Shown here: in pieces, positions 14,160-21,266 of the stretch
Layout of the letters: each line of letters begins with the position of its first letter
Position numbering within the stretch: position 1 is the first letter of the stretch
From: Thermococcus sp.
GTDB taxonomy: Archaea > Methanobacteriota_B > Thermococci > Thermococcales > Thermococcaceae
Direction: 5' to 3'
Assembly: GCA_027023165.1 (NCBI GenBank)
Contig: JALVWX010000231.1
Span: 1 to 25,461, forward strand
Length of the DNA: 25,461 nt
The notes under the pieces: model-generated
Databases searched by the model: none
What the model saw: only the letters and a program-made list of their open reading frames with translations
Told to the model about the DNA's origin: nothing
Made by a program: the position numbers and the translations under genes

Positions 14160-15410
14160 TCAATCGGTCGAAGAACCTCTTTCTAGGCTCTCCCTCGCCA
14201 GTTCCACCAGATCCTCCGGCGTTAAAACCTCGATTCCCTCAGGTTTCCTCTCGAGGACTTCAAAGCTTGGCACGATGAGGATCCTTCTGCAATCGAACTT
14301 CCACAACTTCTCCTCGATCTTCCTTATCTCCCCCCTCCTCACGCGGTTCTTCCACTTAACCTCCCCAACGATTTCGAGCTTCTTGAAGCCCTCCAAAGCG
14401 ATGTCCAGTTCAAGCTCGGGTCTCTCAACGCTGACGGGCCTTAAACCGTAAACCTTAGCCAGAAGGCCCTCGATGAAATCCTCCACGTGTCTTGGAAGCT
14501 TCTCGTCCACCGCCTTCCTGATGAACTCCTCCGGAGTTTCGAGTTCGGTGTAGGCGTATTTCGCCTCGAGGTAGAAGTGGAGGTCGAGCAGGGGGGAGGC
14601 TATGAAGTAGCGGAAGCGCTTCTTCTTCCCGTGTATCGGCTTCTTCCTAACCAAACCCATGGCGGTCAGAACTTTCAAATACTTTTGAACGCTCGACGGG
14701 GACTCAATCAGTCCCCTGGAGAGGAGGTGGTTCCCTATCTCGGTGCTCTTGGATTTTCCATCCGCTATGGAGTGCAGTGTAGCAAGGTAAACTTCCGAAA
14801 GCCTAAGCTCCTCCTCGGAGAAGGCCTCTCCGACTACCTCTGCAACGAGGGCGCCGGATGAGTGGAGGTACTTCGCCAGGAACTCTCTCAAAGGCGGTTT
14901 GTAAAGGGGAACTAATATCGGCTCTCTAAGATAAACCGATGCTTCCACCAGCTCTTTCCCTTCAACCTCCTTTGAAAGCTCGAGGAGGATTTCCCTCTCG
15001 TCTATGAGGCCAATTCTCAAGGGGGTCACGATGCCGAGGAGGGGGCTTTCTCTCTCCCCCAAAAGTCTCATCGCCAGCCAGAGGGTTGACGTTATCAGCA
15101 TCAGCTCGCCTTTCGGTGAGTAAGCGTGCAGTAGATCAAGAAACTCTTGGGGCAGTCTGTGGAACTCGTCCACAACGATGGTACCCTCTCCAAGCCGTCC
15201 GATGAACTCCATCCTAAACTTATCGTAGGAGAGCACTCTTCCAGAAGTTACGTCGAGAATCGTCCCGTTTCTGTTTACGAAGAAGTAGCCATCGTAATGC
15301 AGGAAGTTCTTAACTAAAAACGTCTTCCCGGTCTTTCGCCTGCCGTAGATCATCTTCCAGCCCGGCGTCTTTAGGTTACCAAGTTCAATTCTCCGTGGAA
15401 TGATTCTCAT
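14160..15410 (-). CDS. Archaeal AAA-type ATPase with C-terminal DUF234/PD-(D/E)XK-like domain
   Basis: The protein has 416 residues. The Walker A motif is GRRKTGKT at residues 23-30, Walker B is TIVVDEFHRL with Asp81-Glu82, and a sensor-like LMLITSTLWLAMRLL and ESPLLGIVTPLRIG follow, typical of the archaeal ATPase (Pfam Arch_ATPase) family that is expanded in Thermococcales. A central winged-helix segment (TEIGNHLLSRGLIESPSSVQKYLKVLTAMGLV) leads into a C-terminal domain with LELDIALEG ... EIVGEVKWKNR, the E/D...ExK pattern of DUF234-type nuclease-like domains. The cellular role is unknown; links to mobile elements or defence have been proposed for the family. The start codon lies within a striking palindrome cluster that also occupies the promoter, suggesting autoregulation. 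Confidence 0.88.
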   Translation of the reverse strand: MRIIPRRIELGNLKTPGWKMIYGRRKTGKTFLVKNFLHYDGYFFVNRNGTILDVTSGRVLSYDKFRMEFIGRLGEGTIVVDEFHRLPQEFLDLLHAYSPKGELMLITSTLWLAMRLLGERESPLLGIVTPLRIGLIDEREILLELSKEVEGKELVEASVYLREPILVPLYKPPLREFLAKYLHSSGALVAEVVGEAFSEEELRLSEVYLATLHSIADGKSKSTEIGNHLLSRGLIESPSSVQKYLKVLTAMGLVRKKPIHGKKKRFRYFIASPLLDLHFYLEAKYAYTELETPEEFIRKAVDEKLPRHVEDFIEGLLAKVYGLRPVSVERPELELDIALEGFKKLEIVGEVKWKNRVRRGEIRKIEEKLWKFDCRRILIVPSFEVLERKPEGIEVLTPEDLVELARESLERGSSTD

Positions 15411-15432
15411 GAGAATGATTCTAGTTAGAATC
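15403..15432. promoter_or_regulatory. Tandem palindromes over the ATPase start: candidate operator
   Basis: Two perfect inverted repeats lie side by side: ATTCTCATGAGAAT (15403-15416) and GATTCTAGTTAGAATC (15417-15432). Both use the half-site GATTCT/AGAATC, giving four half-sites, one of them imperfect, in about 31 bp. The first contains the ATG (15408-15410) of the ATPase gene; the second touches the TATA-like element at 15431-15440. A protein bound here would cover the predicted transcription start of a leaderless mRNA. Confidence 0.65.
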
Positions 15433-15440
15433 TTTTTAAG
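15431..15440 (-). promoter_or_regulatory. TATA-like element for the ATPase gene (leaderless)
   Basis: On the minus strand this reads CTTAAAAAGA, centred about 25 bp before the ATPase ATG at 15410. There is no ribosome binding site, and its edge overlaps the second palindrome of the candidate operator. Confidence 0.5.
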
Positions 15441-15448
15441 AGTTTCGC

Positions 15449-15796
15449 CTAAAACTCAAACTCAACCCCGTTCTCGTCGCCTTCCCAGAGCACCAGGCGG
15501 TGGAGTCTGACCCCTTCCGGAAGCCGCTTTTCAACCTCGGAGGCTATCCACAGAGCTATGTTCTCCGTCGTCGGGTTCTCGAAGAGCCTGTTCAGGTTCC
15601 TGTGGTCGAGCTTCTTGATGACCTCCTCAACGATTGCCCTCAGCTGGAGGAAATCGATGACGTAGCCGTTCCTCAGCGGGCCCTCAACCGCTATTTCGAG
15701 CCTGAAGGTGTGTCCGTGTATCTCCTCTGCCTGGCCGTCTATGACGACCGCGTGAGCCGCCTCGAACTTAAAGCACTCGACGACGCGGGATTTCAT
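15449..15796 (-). CDS. 6-pyruvoyl-tetrahydropterin synthase family protein, Glu (ExxHGH) type
   Basis: Zinc-dependent pterin enzyme family (PTPS/QueD, COG0720), 115 residues. Zinc ligands are His15 (FKFEAAHAV) and His27/His29 (EIHGHTFRLEI). The canonical QueD catalytic Cys four residues before HGH is Ala23 here; instead Glu24 forms ExxHGH, as in the PTPS-III/VI subgroups implicated in 6-hydroxymethyl-dihydropterin formation rather than standard 6-carboxy-tetrahydropterin synthesis. LDHRNLN and PTTENIALWIASEV are further family motifs. It could still serve the 7-deazaguanine (archaeosine) route. The ATG at 15796 overlaps the vapC stop and has GGAGGA upstream, so it is the third gene of the vapB-vapC operon. 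Confidence 0.85.
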   Translation of the reverse strand: MKSRVVECFKFEAAHAVVIDGQAEEIHGHTFRLEIAVEGPLRNGYVIDFLQLRAIVEEVIKKLDHRNLNRLFENPTTENIALWIASEVEKRLPEGVRLHRLVLWEGDENGVEFEF

Positions 15797-16257
15797 AGGG
15801 ATTCCTCCAAGTCTTTAGTGGACGAAATAAGAGCCACTCCCTCCCTCTTACATGCATCTGCGAAATCAGAGTCAAGGGAGACCAGTGCCCCAAGTCCGTA
15901 GTATTCCACAGTGGCAAGCAGGAGGGCATCGTTTGGAAGGAGACCATAGTCGCGGGACAGCCTAACGGCCAGCGTGGAGACGTCGTAGTTTATTTCGAGA
16001 AAATCCGGTATTGCCAGAAGTGGCAGAACTATCCTTTCAAAATCTCCCACTGCAGATTTCACAAGCTCTGGGTTCTTCTTGACCCTCCAGTAGGGACCGG
16101 CTTTTAGGCGGAGGTAGTGATAAAACACCTCACTGAAGACCACGTCGTTTATGAAAACCCTCGCACTGGAATGGAACAGTCCCGAAAGAAGACTCTCCGC
16201 CACCGGGTTGCCCTTTAGGGCCTCCACAAACACGTTGCTATCCACTAGAAAGCTCAT
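15793..16257 (-). CDS. PIN-domain ribonuclease toxin (VapC-like)
   Basis: A 154-residue PIN protein. Asp6 is in MSFLVDSNVFVEALKG, an acidic residue follows in DVVFSEVFYHYLRL, and Asp residues are in YGLLPNDALLLATVEYYG and ALVSLDSDFADA. This is the four-acid pattern of metal-dependent PIN RNases. ATGs at 16257 and 16260 are equally possible. It overlaps the antitoxin gene by about 20 bases upstream and the PTPS gene by four bases downstream, so all three are translated together. In VapC toxins the usual targets are tRNA or rRNA; nothing here identifies the target. Confidence 0.9.
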   Translation of the reverse strand: MSFLVDSNVFVEALKGNPVAESLLSGLFHSSARVFINDVVFSEVFYHYLRLKAGPYWRVKKNPELVKSAVGDFERIVLPLLAIPDFLEINYDVSTLAVRLSRDYGLLPNDALLLATVEYYGLGALVSLDSDFADACKREGVALISSTKDLEESL

Positions 16258-16417
16258 CATAAAGCTCAGCCTCCAGCTCGCGCCAGGATTTCTCCGACTT
16301 TATCGACCCAAAGGCGCGCTTGAGGACTTCATCAATGTTTTCCCGGGCTTTTGCCCTCATCTCGTCCATCTTGGCCCGCCATTCCCGATTTACCTTAACT
16401 CCCCTGGAGGCCTCCAT
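16238..16417 (-). CDS. VapB-like antitoxin
   Basis: A 59-residue, highly charged helical protein: MEASRGVKVNREWRAKMDE, then ARENIDEVLKRAFGSIKSEKSWRELEAELYDELSSG. The C-terminal Trp-containing acidic helix is what VapB-type antitoxins use to cover the PIN active site; a DNA-binding N-terminus is not obvious. It lies directly upstream of the PIN gene and overlaps it. The ATG at 16417 is preceded by GGTGTGG; a GTG at 16426 is an alternative. The TATA-like palindrome at 16446-16456 is its probable promoter. The call is based on size, composition and position. Confidence 0.75.
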   Translation of the reverse strand: MEASRGVKVNREWRAKMDEMRAKARENIDEVLKRAFGSIKSEKSWRELEAELYDELSSG

Positions 16418-16445
16418 TTTCCACACCGTATAGAGTTCACCCGGC

Positions 16446-16456
16446 GTTTAATAAAC
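16446..16456. promoter_or_regulatory. Palindromic TATA-like element shared by divergent genes
   Basis: GTTTAATAAAC reads as a TATA box on both strands (GTTTA-A-TAAAC). It lies about 30 bp upstream of the vapB start on the minus strand and 31-49 bp upstream of candidate starts of the 93-residue gene on the plus strand, so it may serve both. Confidence 0.45.
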
Positions 16457-16486
16457 CTTCCCACCGAAAGGCTAATTTCGAGTTGA

Positions 16487-16768
16487 GTGGAACTAAATGT
16501 GGTAATGCCGATGGGTTGCGGCCTGGAGGTAGATGCCAACCGCGTTATAGCCGGTGGGGTTCTCGTCTTTGTCGAGCCCGAGGTCTTCAAAAAGTTCCTT
16601 GAGCTGAAGGAGAAACCCCTCGTGATAGTCGGCGAGACCGGTGGCTTCAAGAAGGTGAAGGTTACGATGATGACCCACGACGGGGCTGTGATAATAGCGC
16701 GCGGCGAGGTTGAGCTGCCCGGGAACGCGATTCTGGTGAGGGCGAAGGAGCTCTCGCTGGGGAAGTGA
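16487..16768 (+). CDS. Small conserved-looking hypothetical protein
   Basis: A 93-residue, soluble protein with alternating beta segments: VMPMGCGLEVDANRVIAGG, VLVFVEPEVFKKFLELKEKP, LVIVGETGGFKKVKVTMMTH, DGAVIIARGEVELPGNAILV. The pattern suggests a compact beta-rich fold. I do not recognise the family. The start is uncertain: GTG 16487 gives the longest product, while ATG 16505 or 16511 fit a leader of about 30 bases from the TATA-like element at 16446-16456; none has a strong ribosome binding site. GC content and codon use are like the housekeeping genes, so it probably marks the edge of the resident genome before the A-rich island that follows. Confidence 0.75.
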   Translation: MELNVVMPMGCGLEVDANRVIAGGVLVFVEPEVFKKFLELKEKPLVIVGETGGFKKVKVTMMTHDGAVIIARGEVELPGNAILVRAKELSLGK

Positions 16769-16781
16769 GGGATTGGGCAGT

Positions 16782-18854
16782 ATGCACGGTTTCCCAACAG
16801 AAAGCATTTTAGAGAGTTGCGCGTATTTTCTCCCAATGTCCTCGGCTGCCATCGTTCCGGGAATTGGATGGACAAGGGAGGGCCTGAGTACGGTCCAGAC
16901 AAGGAAGATAGAGGATAACGTATACGTGGTGAACCTCCTCAGCGTCGGGCAGCGCGGTGGAGGCAAGGCATACATGGCGCCGGGTGCCACGACGGTTATT
17001 AAACTGGCCCCGCCAAGCGGAGCCGGCTACATCGACGGCGGAGAGTACCGTCTGGACATCGTGGTGGGCGGAGAGACCGAGTGCATAGAGGGCCTGAAGA
17101 TCTTCGGCGCGGATGCAAAGGACTGCCTGGAACAGACCTGTGACAAGAAACTGGATATACTCAGCAAGCCCTACCTGGAGGTAAAGATAGCCAATAGCGA
17201 TAAGTGCATGGCCGGCATTTCCATGAGCATCAAGGTTTCTCCGAACTACGCAGGACTGTCCCCACTCTACTACGACGTCGGTCTGTATCCGCTGAAGGTG
17301 AAGTTCGATCGCCTCGTTGCTACCCTGACCTGCCACGACTTTAACCTGAAAAAACTAAAGGAAGATGTAAAACGATCCGTCCTTGCCGCCGCCCTGGGCA
17401 GTGACGACCCGTGCGCCAGCAGGAACAACATCGGCGGAGTGAAGGAAAACGGCGAAGAGCAAACGGCAAGCAAAGCGGTGGGGGGCTATTACTGGACCAT
17501 CATCGGCAACACGTTCTACGCGAAGAAGGACGGAGCACCCACTACCACGGACTACGACTTCTACATCAGGTTTGACGGAGCAGAGCCGAGGGTGTGGGTG
17601 GAAAGTGTTCCTGACGATGCTGCCGCTGTGGCGCAAGAGGTTGTATCTAAGAATACCTACGACAGCTACGTCCTGCGCGTGGCTGTAGGAGATACGGATT
17701 TGGGTGAATACGGACAGAGCGCAAGGATAAAGGCGATCTCAAAATACGCGATGAGTACCCCTGCAATTGTGACATATGCGGGAGCATGTGCGGTCACCAC
17801 AGGGGTCTGTGAGGCGTTCAAAGGTCCTGCCGGCTGGGCAAAGGCGATCGCATATGATCTTCCGGGTTGCTTTGTGGCCGCATTATTCTCTGGCATGACG
17901 TTTAGTATGGAGGCAACTGCGAGCAAGGAAGCGTACGCGAAATCCATCGGGGTCGGTGCGCTAATCGGTATGGGCTCAGAGGCGCTCCAGTATAAACTCA
18001 CAACCAGTGGTCTCGGTACACGTTGGCTTGGGCTGGACATAGGAACCACGATAAAGCATATCAGGTGGATCGCAAAAGAAGACGCGGGCGCACCGAAGAA
18101 GGTTGGAGATATTTTGGAGCTTCTGAAGAAGAGTCCGAGCGGCCTCGCAGGCGTGGACTACAAGAAAGTGCCCGTCGGAACAGTACTCGGAATAGGAGGC
18201 AATGATCTGGAGGAGCTAAAAGATGCTCTCAAAAAAAGCGGCCAACTCGACGAGTCCACAAAAAAAGCCATTGACGAGCTACAGAAACTACTAATTAATG
18301 AGCCAGTAGGAAAGGTAGATAATCCGGAGGACGTTCAAAAATATGTTGAAACGCTGTTCAAAAAGCAAGAGGACATTGCTACAGAACTCAAGAAAATCAC
18401 CTCGGAAATAGAGAAACTGCAGCTCAAAGCTCAGGCAGGTGAAGAACTGACACCTGAAGAAAAAATAAAACTACTCAACCTAGGAAAAAGGAAAAAGGCC
18501 CTTGAGAACGCAAGGGATGCAATAAAAAATACCGACGAAGTAATAGAAAAAACAGTTAAGAACGGAGATGAACTCGCCGAAAAAATTATTGAAAAAGCGA
18601 AAGATAAGCCAGGATTCTTCAGGTCAATGCTATGCTCAGCTGCAGGGGCCGCTGCAGGCAGCATTGCCAGCTACGCACTCCTTGCGACGAAACTCAACGC
18701 TGCGATGACCACGCTCGGAGTTCACATCAATCCCATCGAAGGCACAGTTAAGATCTCCACGAACATTGGACACACGTGGCACATAAGCGGCAGGTCTATT
18801 TGGTTTATAAAGTTCGGACAACCCGAATATTACATAGAAGCAGGAGGGAGCTGA
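16782..18854 (+). CDS. Large membrane/coiled-coil protein of unknown family (island gene 1)
   Basis: An approximately 690-residue protein with no family I recognise. Residues ~45-170 form a beta-rich region with Cys residues (ECIEGLKIFGADAKDCLEQTCDKK, SDKCMAGISMSIKVSPNYAG) that looks like an extracytoplasmic adhesion-type domain. Residues ~324-400 hold two or three hydrophobic segments (IVTYAGACAVTTGVCEAF, CFVAALFSGMTF). Residues ~470-606 are a Lys/Glu coiled coil, and ~614-648 is another hydrophobic segment (SAAGAAAGSIASYALLATKL). No signal peptide is visible at the N-terminus, and the first ~30 residues look non-native, so the 5' end may be lost or fused. ATG 16836, about 27 bp after a TATA-like CATTTTA, is an alternative start. 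The second half is A-rich (18541-18600 has 19 G/C in 60), indicating transfer, possibly from an integrated plasmid or virus. Confidence 0.65.
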   Translation: MHGFPTESILESCAYFLPMSSAAIVPGIGWTREGLSTVQTRKIEDNVYVVNLLSVGQRGGGKAYMAPGATTVIKLAPPSGAGYIDGGEYRLDIVVGGETECIEGLKIFGADAKDCLEQTCDKKLDILSKPYLEVKIANSDKCMAGISMSIKVSPNYAGLSPLYYDVGLYPLKVKFDRLVATLTCHDFNLKKLKEDVKRSVLAAALGSDDPCASRNNIGGVKENGEEQTASKAVGGYYWTIIGNTFYAKKDGAPTTTDYDFYIRFDGAEPRVWVESVPDDAAAVAQEVVSKNTYDSYVLRVAVGDTDLGEYGQSARIKAISKYAMSTPAIVTYAGACAVTTGVCEAFKGPAGWAKAIAYDLPGCFVAALFSGMTFSMEATASKEAYAKSIGVGALIGMGSEALQYKLTTSGLGTRWLGLDIGTTIKHIRWIAKEDAGAPKKVGDILELLKKSPSGLAGVDYKKVPVGTVLGIGGNDLEELKDALKKSGQLDESTKKAIDELQKLLINEPVGKVDNPEDVQKYVETLFKKQEDIATELKKITSEIEKLQLKAQAGEELTPEEKIKLLNLGKRKKALENARDAIKNTDEVIEKTVKNGDELAEKIIEKAKDKPGFFRSMLCSAAGAAAGSIASYALLATKLNAAMTTLGVHINPIEGTVKISTNIGHTWHISGRSIWFIKFGQPEYYIEAGGS

Positions 18855-18857
18855 GGG

Positions 18858-20445
18858 ATGGTAAAATTTCCCATAAAAAATCCCTTTACAATAAAGAAGA
18901 AGATCGGAACGATACGGAAGAGAGAAATAGAGTACACTGTAGTGCCGTACGAAACGGTATCCCCAAGATCAACGCTAAATAGGTTGAGTGAACAACTCGC
19001 AGCGCAGGTCGGAGAGTATGAGGGGAGAATCGATGAGATCCTCCACCACACACACCTAAAGTGGTGTTAAAAAAGAAGACTCCGAGTCGTACCATGTTAT
19101 CGCACCCAGCACAGACGACGCATTTCTATATCATATTTTCTTCCAACTGCTCGCGCTGCCAGTAGCGCTAAAAAACGAAAAGATTAGAGAGAAACACCTT
19201 GCCAACGCAACGGCGAAGGTAATTCACACGCATGCACTGGACGGAAAAGTATATGCGATCCCAGGAGAGGTTGAACCAAGAGATCTGGAGCACCCAATAG
19301 TCAATGGATATCTAACGAAGAAGTTCGACGAAGTGATAAACGAGGATAACATTCCAAAACTTGCAAAGACATGGGTAGAAGGATTAAGAGAAGCAGGAAT
19401 ATACGGAGTATCTGAAGAAGAAGTAGAGCAATACATGCGAAAAGCGCGAGAGCTTGCCAAAAAGATAAAGAAGGAGCTTCACGGGGACAGAGTAAGCACC
19501 CACGATCTAGAGAAAGAGAACCCGATGATTTGGATGGCACTTAACATTGATGAATTCAAGCAGTTCTTGGCGGAGATCAGCGGGAAGAAACCCCCCGCCA
19601 AGTTCAAGCAAGTCCAGAAGCAGGTGGAGGAAGAGTTAAGAGCGAAGGGGGTGCCGGAGGAAGAGATCTACAGGGAACTGGAGAGGAAGGGGATACCGAG
19701 GGAACTGGCAAAGATCCTATTAGACGTGAAGGCGGCGGAGACGACACCGACGAGCCAGATACATAGAATGATTGAAGAACACGTGGACAGGGATCCGAGG
19801 AAAGCGAAAGCAGTCCTTGACGTTATGGAGAGGACGGGAAAACTGGTCCCCGTGCCCAAGTACTGGGCGAACATCGTCTCGAAGATAGCAACGGGGGAGA
19901 TCAAGGAGAAGGAACTGCTTGAGGCGCTGGCCGTTTCAAAGGTGTTCCACACGGCGTATTCCAAGGCGATAGCGAAGGCAGCGGAGAGAGATGAACCGGA
20001 GAACACCATGCAGAGGATGATGTTCATAAAGAGGGTACTTGAAGAGGCACATAGGGAAACCCTTGAGGCGCTGAAGGAACATCCTGTCTATGGGGAGTTC
20101 GTTAGAATGAAGGCGCCGGCGATAGAGCGGGAGATGAAGGAGGTTGCAGAGGCCCTGAGCAAGACGTTCTACGCAAAGGCAAGGGGAGACCCGTCGCTCT
20201 CCGTGAGCAGGTTCATATGGCTTGAGCTGAGCCCCCAAATTGGAGCCTTTGCAAGGATTATTTCAACCCTGGGAATCGCGTTGGAAGACTTTTCAGTTCT
20301 CGGGAAGCTTGACGAGACAACGGCCAGAGCAGTTTATCCGCAGCTTATCAAAGACGCCGCGGTGCTCTCGTGGAAAGTCCGGGAAAGGGAATACGTAGGC
20401 ATTACTGTCCCTCATGAGCTCGTGAGGAGCTTGCTGGCGAGGTAG
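18858..20445 (+). pseudogene. Frameshifted gene for a ~528-residue helical protein (island gene 2)
   Basis: It begins three bases after island gene 1 with MVKFPIKNPFTIKKKIGTIR and runs 70 codons to a TAA at 19068-19070. The adjacent frame, open from 19060, carries on as coding-like sequence: VKKEDSESYHVIAPSTDDAF, then LPVALKNEKIREKHLANATA and DLEHPIVNGYLTKKFDEV, into a long open frame ending at 20445. The total of 1588 bases is one more than a multiple of three, so a single extra base between 19060 and 19068, or a +1 shift at TGT-TAA, explains it. The long part is soluble and strongly helical (RAKGVPEEEIYRELERKGIP, KELLEALAVSKVFHTAYSKA) with no known motif. A GTG at 19333 could start the 370-residue remainder. 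The two island genes appear to be one operon. Confidence 0.7.
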
Positions 20446-20458
20446 TTTTTCTCTTTTT
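20446..20458 (+). terminator. T-rich terminator after island gene 2
   Basis: TTTTTCTCTTTTT directly follows the TAG stop codon. Such runs of T without a stem are typical archaeal termination signals. Confidence 0.55.
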
Positions 20459-20477
20459 AATCCGCTGGAGTGCGTCT

Positions 20478-20508
20478 ATACGAAAACCTTAAGTTTTGTA
20501 ATACGAAA
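20478..20508 (+). promoter_or_regulatory. Promoter with direct repeats before vapBC
   Basis: The sequence ATACGAAA occurs at 20478-20485 and again at 20501-20508, 23 bp apart. The repeats flank the TATA-like CCTTAAGTTT at 20487-20496 and an AAAAC/GTTTT inverted repeat. The arrangement suits binding of a ribbon-helix-helix antitoxin. Transcription should start near 20518. Confidence 0.45.
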
Positions 20509-20527
20509 GGCTCTAACGGTGAACTAC

Positions 20528-20761
20528 ATGAGCTCGGCCGTTGTGACCGTCCGGATTCCCGAGGAGCTCAAGAGGGAGATGGAGAAGCATCGGGGAAAGA
20601 TAAACTGGAGTGCCGAGATAAGGGAGTTCATAGCCGAGCGCATAGAGGAGGAGAGAAAAAAGGAGGCCTTTGAGAGGCTCCTCAATCTCGTTGAGTCCCT
20701 TCCCGGTGCCCCTAAGGGCACCTCAAAGCGGCTCGTGAGGGATGACCGTGAGAGTCATTGA
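20528..20761 (+). CDS. vapB: VapB-type antitoxin, ribbon-helix-helix
   Basis: A 77-residue protein. The N-terminus SSAVVTVRIPEELKREMEKH followed by INWSAEIREFIAERIEEE is a clear ribbon-helix-helix DNA-binding domain (beta strand VTVRIP, then two helices). The rest (KKEAFERLLNLVESLPGAPKGTSKRLVRDDRESH) is the toxin-binding tail. ATG 20528 follows GGTGA with five bases between; GTG 20519 is less likely. It overlaps the toxin gene by 20 bases. It probably represses its own promoter through the repeats just upstream. Confidence 0.9.
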   Translation: MSSAVVTVRIPEELKREMEKHRGKINWSAEIREFIAERIEEERKKEAFERLLNLVESLPGAPKGTSKRLVRDDRESH

Positions 20762-21161
20762 CACCTCGGCATTCTCAAAGTTCCTCCTCAAGGAAGAGGG
20801 CTGGGAGGAAGTGGTTCCCTACCTTCGGCCCGAGGAAGAGCCCGTTACCGTTGAGCTACTTCTCGTTGAGACGACCAACGTCCTCTGGAAGCATGCTTTA
20901 AGGATGAAGACGATTGAAAAGGAAAAGGCGGAGGAGCTCTTTGAGGGAGTTATGGAGCTTGTGGAAAGCCGCGCCCTCAAAGTGGAAGATAACGCGAAGT
21001 ACCTCAGTGAGGCCTTCGGGATCGCCCTCGAAAAGGGAATTACGGTTTACGATGCCCTCTTCATAGCACAGGCGAAGGCACTTAACGCCACACTCGTCAC
21101 ATGCGACGAAAAGCAGGGAGAAATCGCCAGAGAGTTCGGCCTCGACGTGGTTCTGCTATGA
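20742..21161 (+). CDS. vapC: VapC PIN-domain ribonuclease toxin
   Basis: A 139-residue PIN RNase. The four acidic positions are visible: Asp7 (MTVRVIDTSAFSKFLLKEE), Glu in VTVELLLVETTNVLW, Asp in GITVYDALFIAQAKAL and Asp in ATLVTCDEKQGEIA. Length and motif order are those of the common archaeal VapC group. The gene lies 20 bases inside the antitoxin gene and is followed by a T7 terminator. The pair sits between the foreign island and metG. Confidence 0.94.
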   Translation: MTVRVIDTSAFSKFLLKEEGWEEVVPYLRPEEEPVTVELLLVETTNVLWKHALRMKTIEKEKAEELFEGVMELVESRALKVEDNAKYLSEAFGIALEKGITVYDALFIAQAKALNATLVTCDEKQGEIAREFGLDVVLL

Positions 21162-21179
21162 TATATCAAACCCTACATA

Positions 21180-21186
21180 TTTTTTT
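21180..21186 (+). terminator. T-run terminator after vapBC
   Basis: Seven consecutive T residues lie 18 bases after the vapC stop codon and before the metG promoter. Confidence 0.5.
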
Positions 21187-21210
21187 GGCAACTTAATAAC
21201 CCACCGTAAT

Positions 21211-21219
21211 GTTTAAAAC
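21211..21219 (+). promoter_or_regulatory. TATA-like element for metG
   Basis: GTTTAAAAC, centred about 52 bp before the metG ATG. It predicts a leader of roughly 27 bases carrying the GGTGG ribosome binding site. Confidence 0.5.
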
Positions 21220-21266
21220 CCGCAGGCCTTATAAGGGGGCGAACCCACAGCCGGACGGTGGTTAGA

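Noticed and set aside
16390..16990. Minus-strand open frames opposite the 93-residue gene and the start of island gene 1
   Set aside because: They are low-complexity antisense translations that overlap each other in different frames with no start signals.
12715..20445. An integrated element bounded by tRNA attachment sites
   Set aside because: No tRNA gene, integrase or matching direct repeats were found at either edge, so an intact integrated element is not supported; only remnant status can be suggested.
21159..21168. TGATATATCA palindrome at the vapC stop codon
   Set aside because: It is ten bases of AT-rich symmetry at the end of a gene; too short to support an operator or terminator hairpin.
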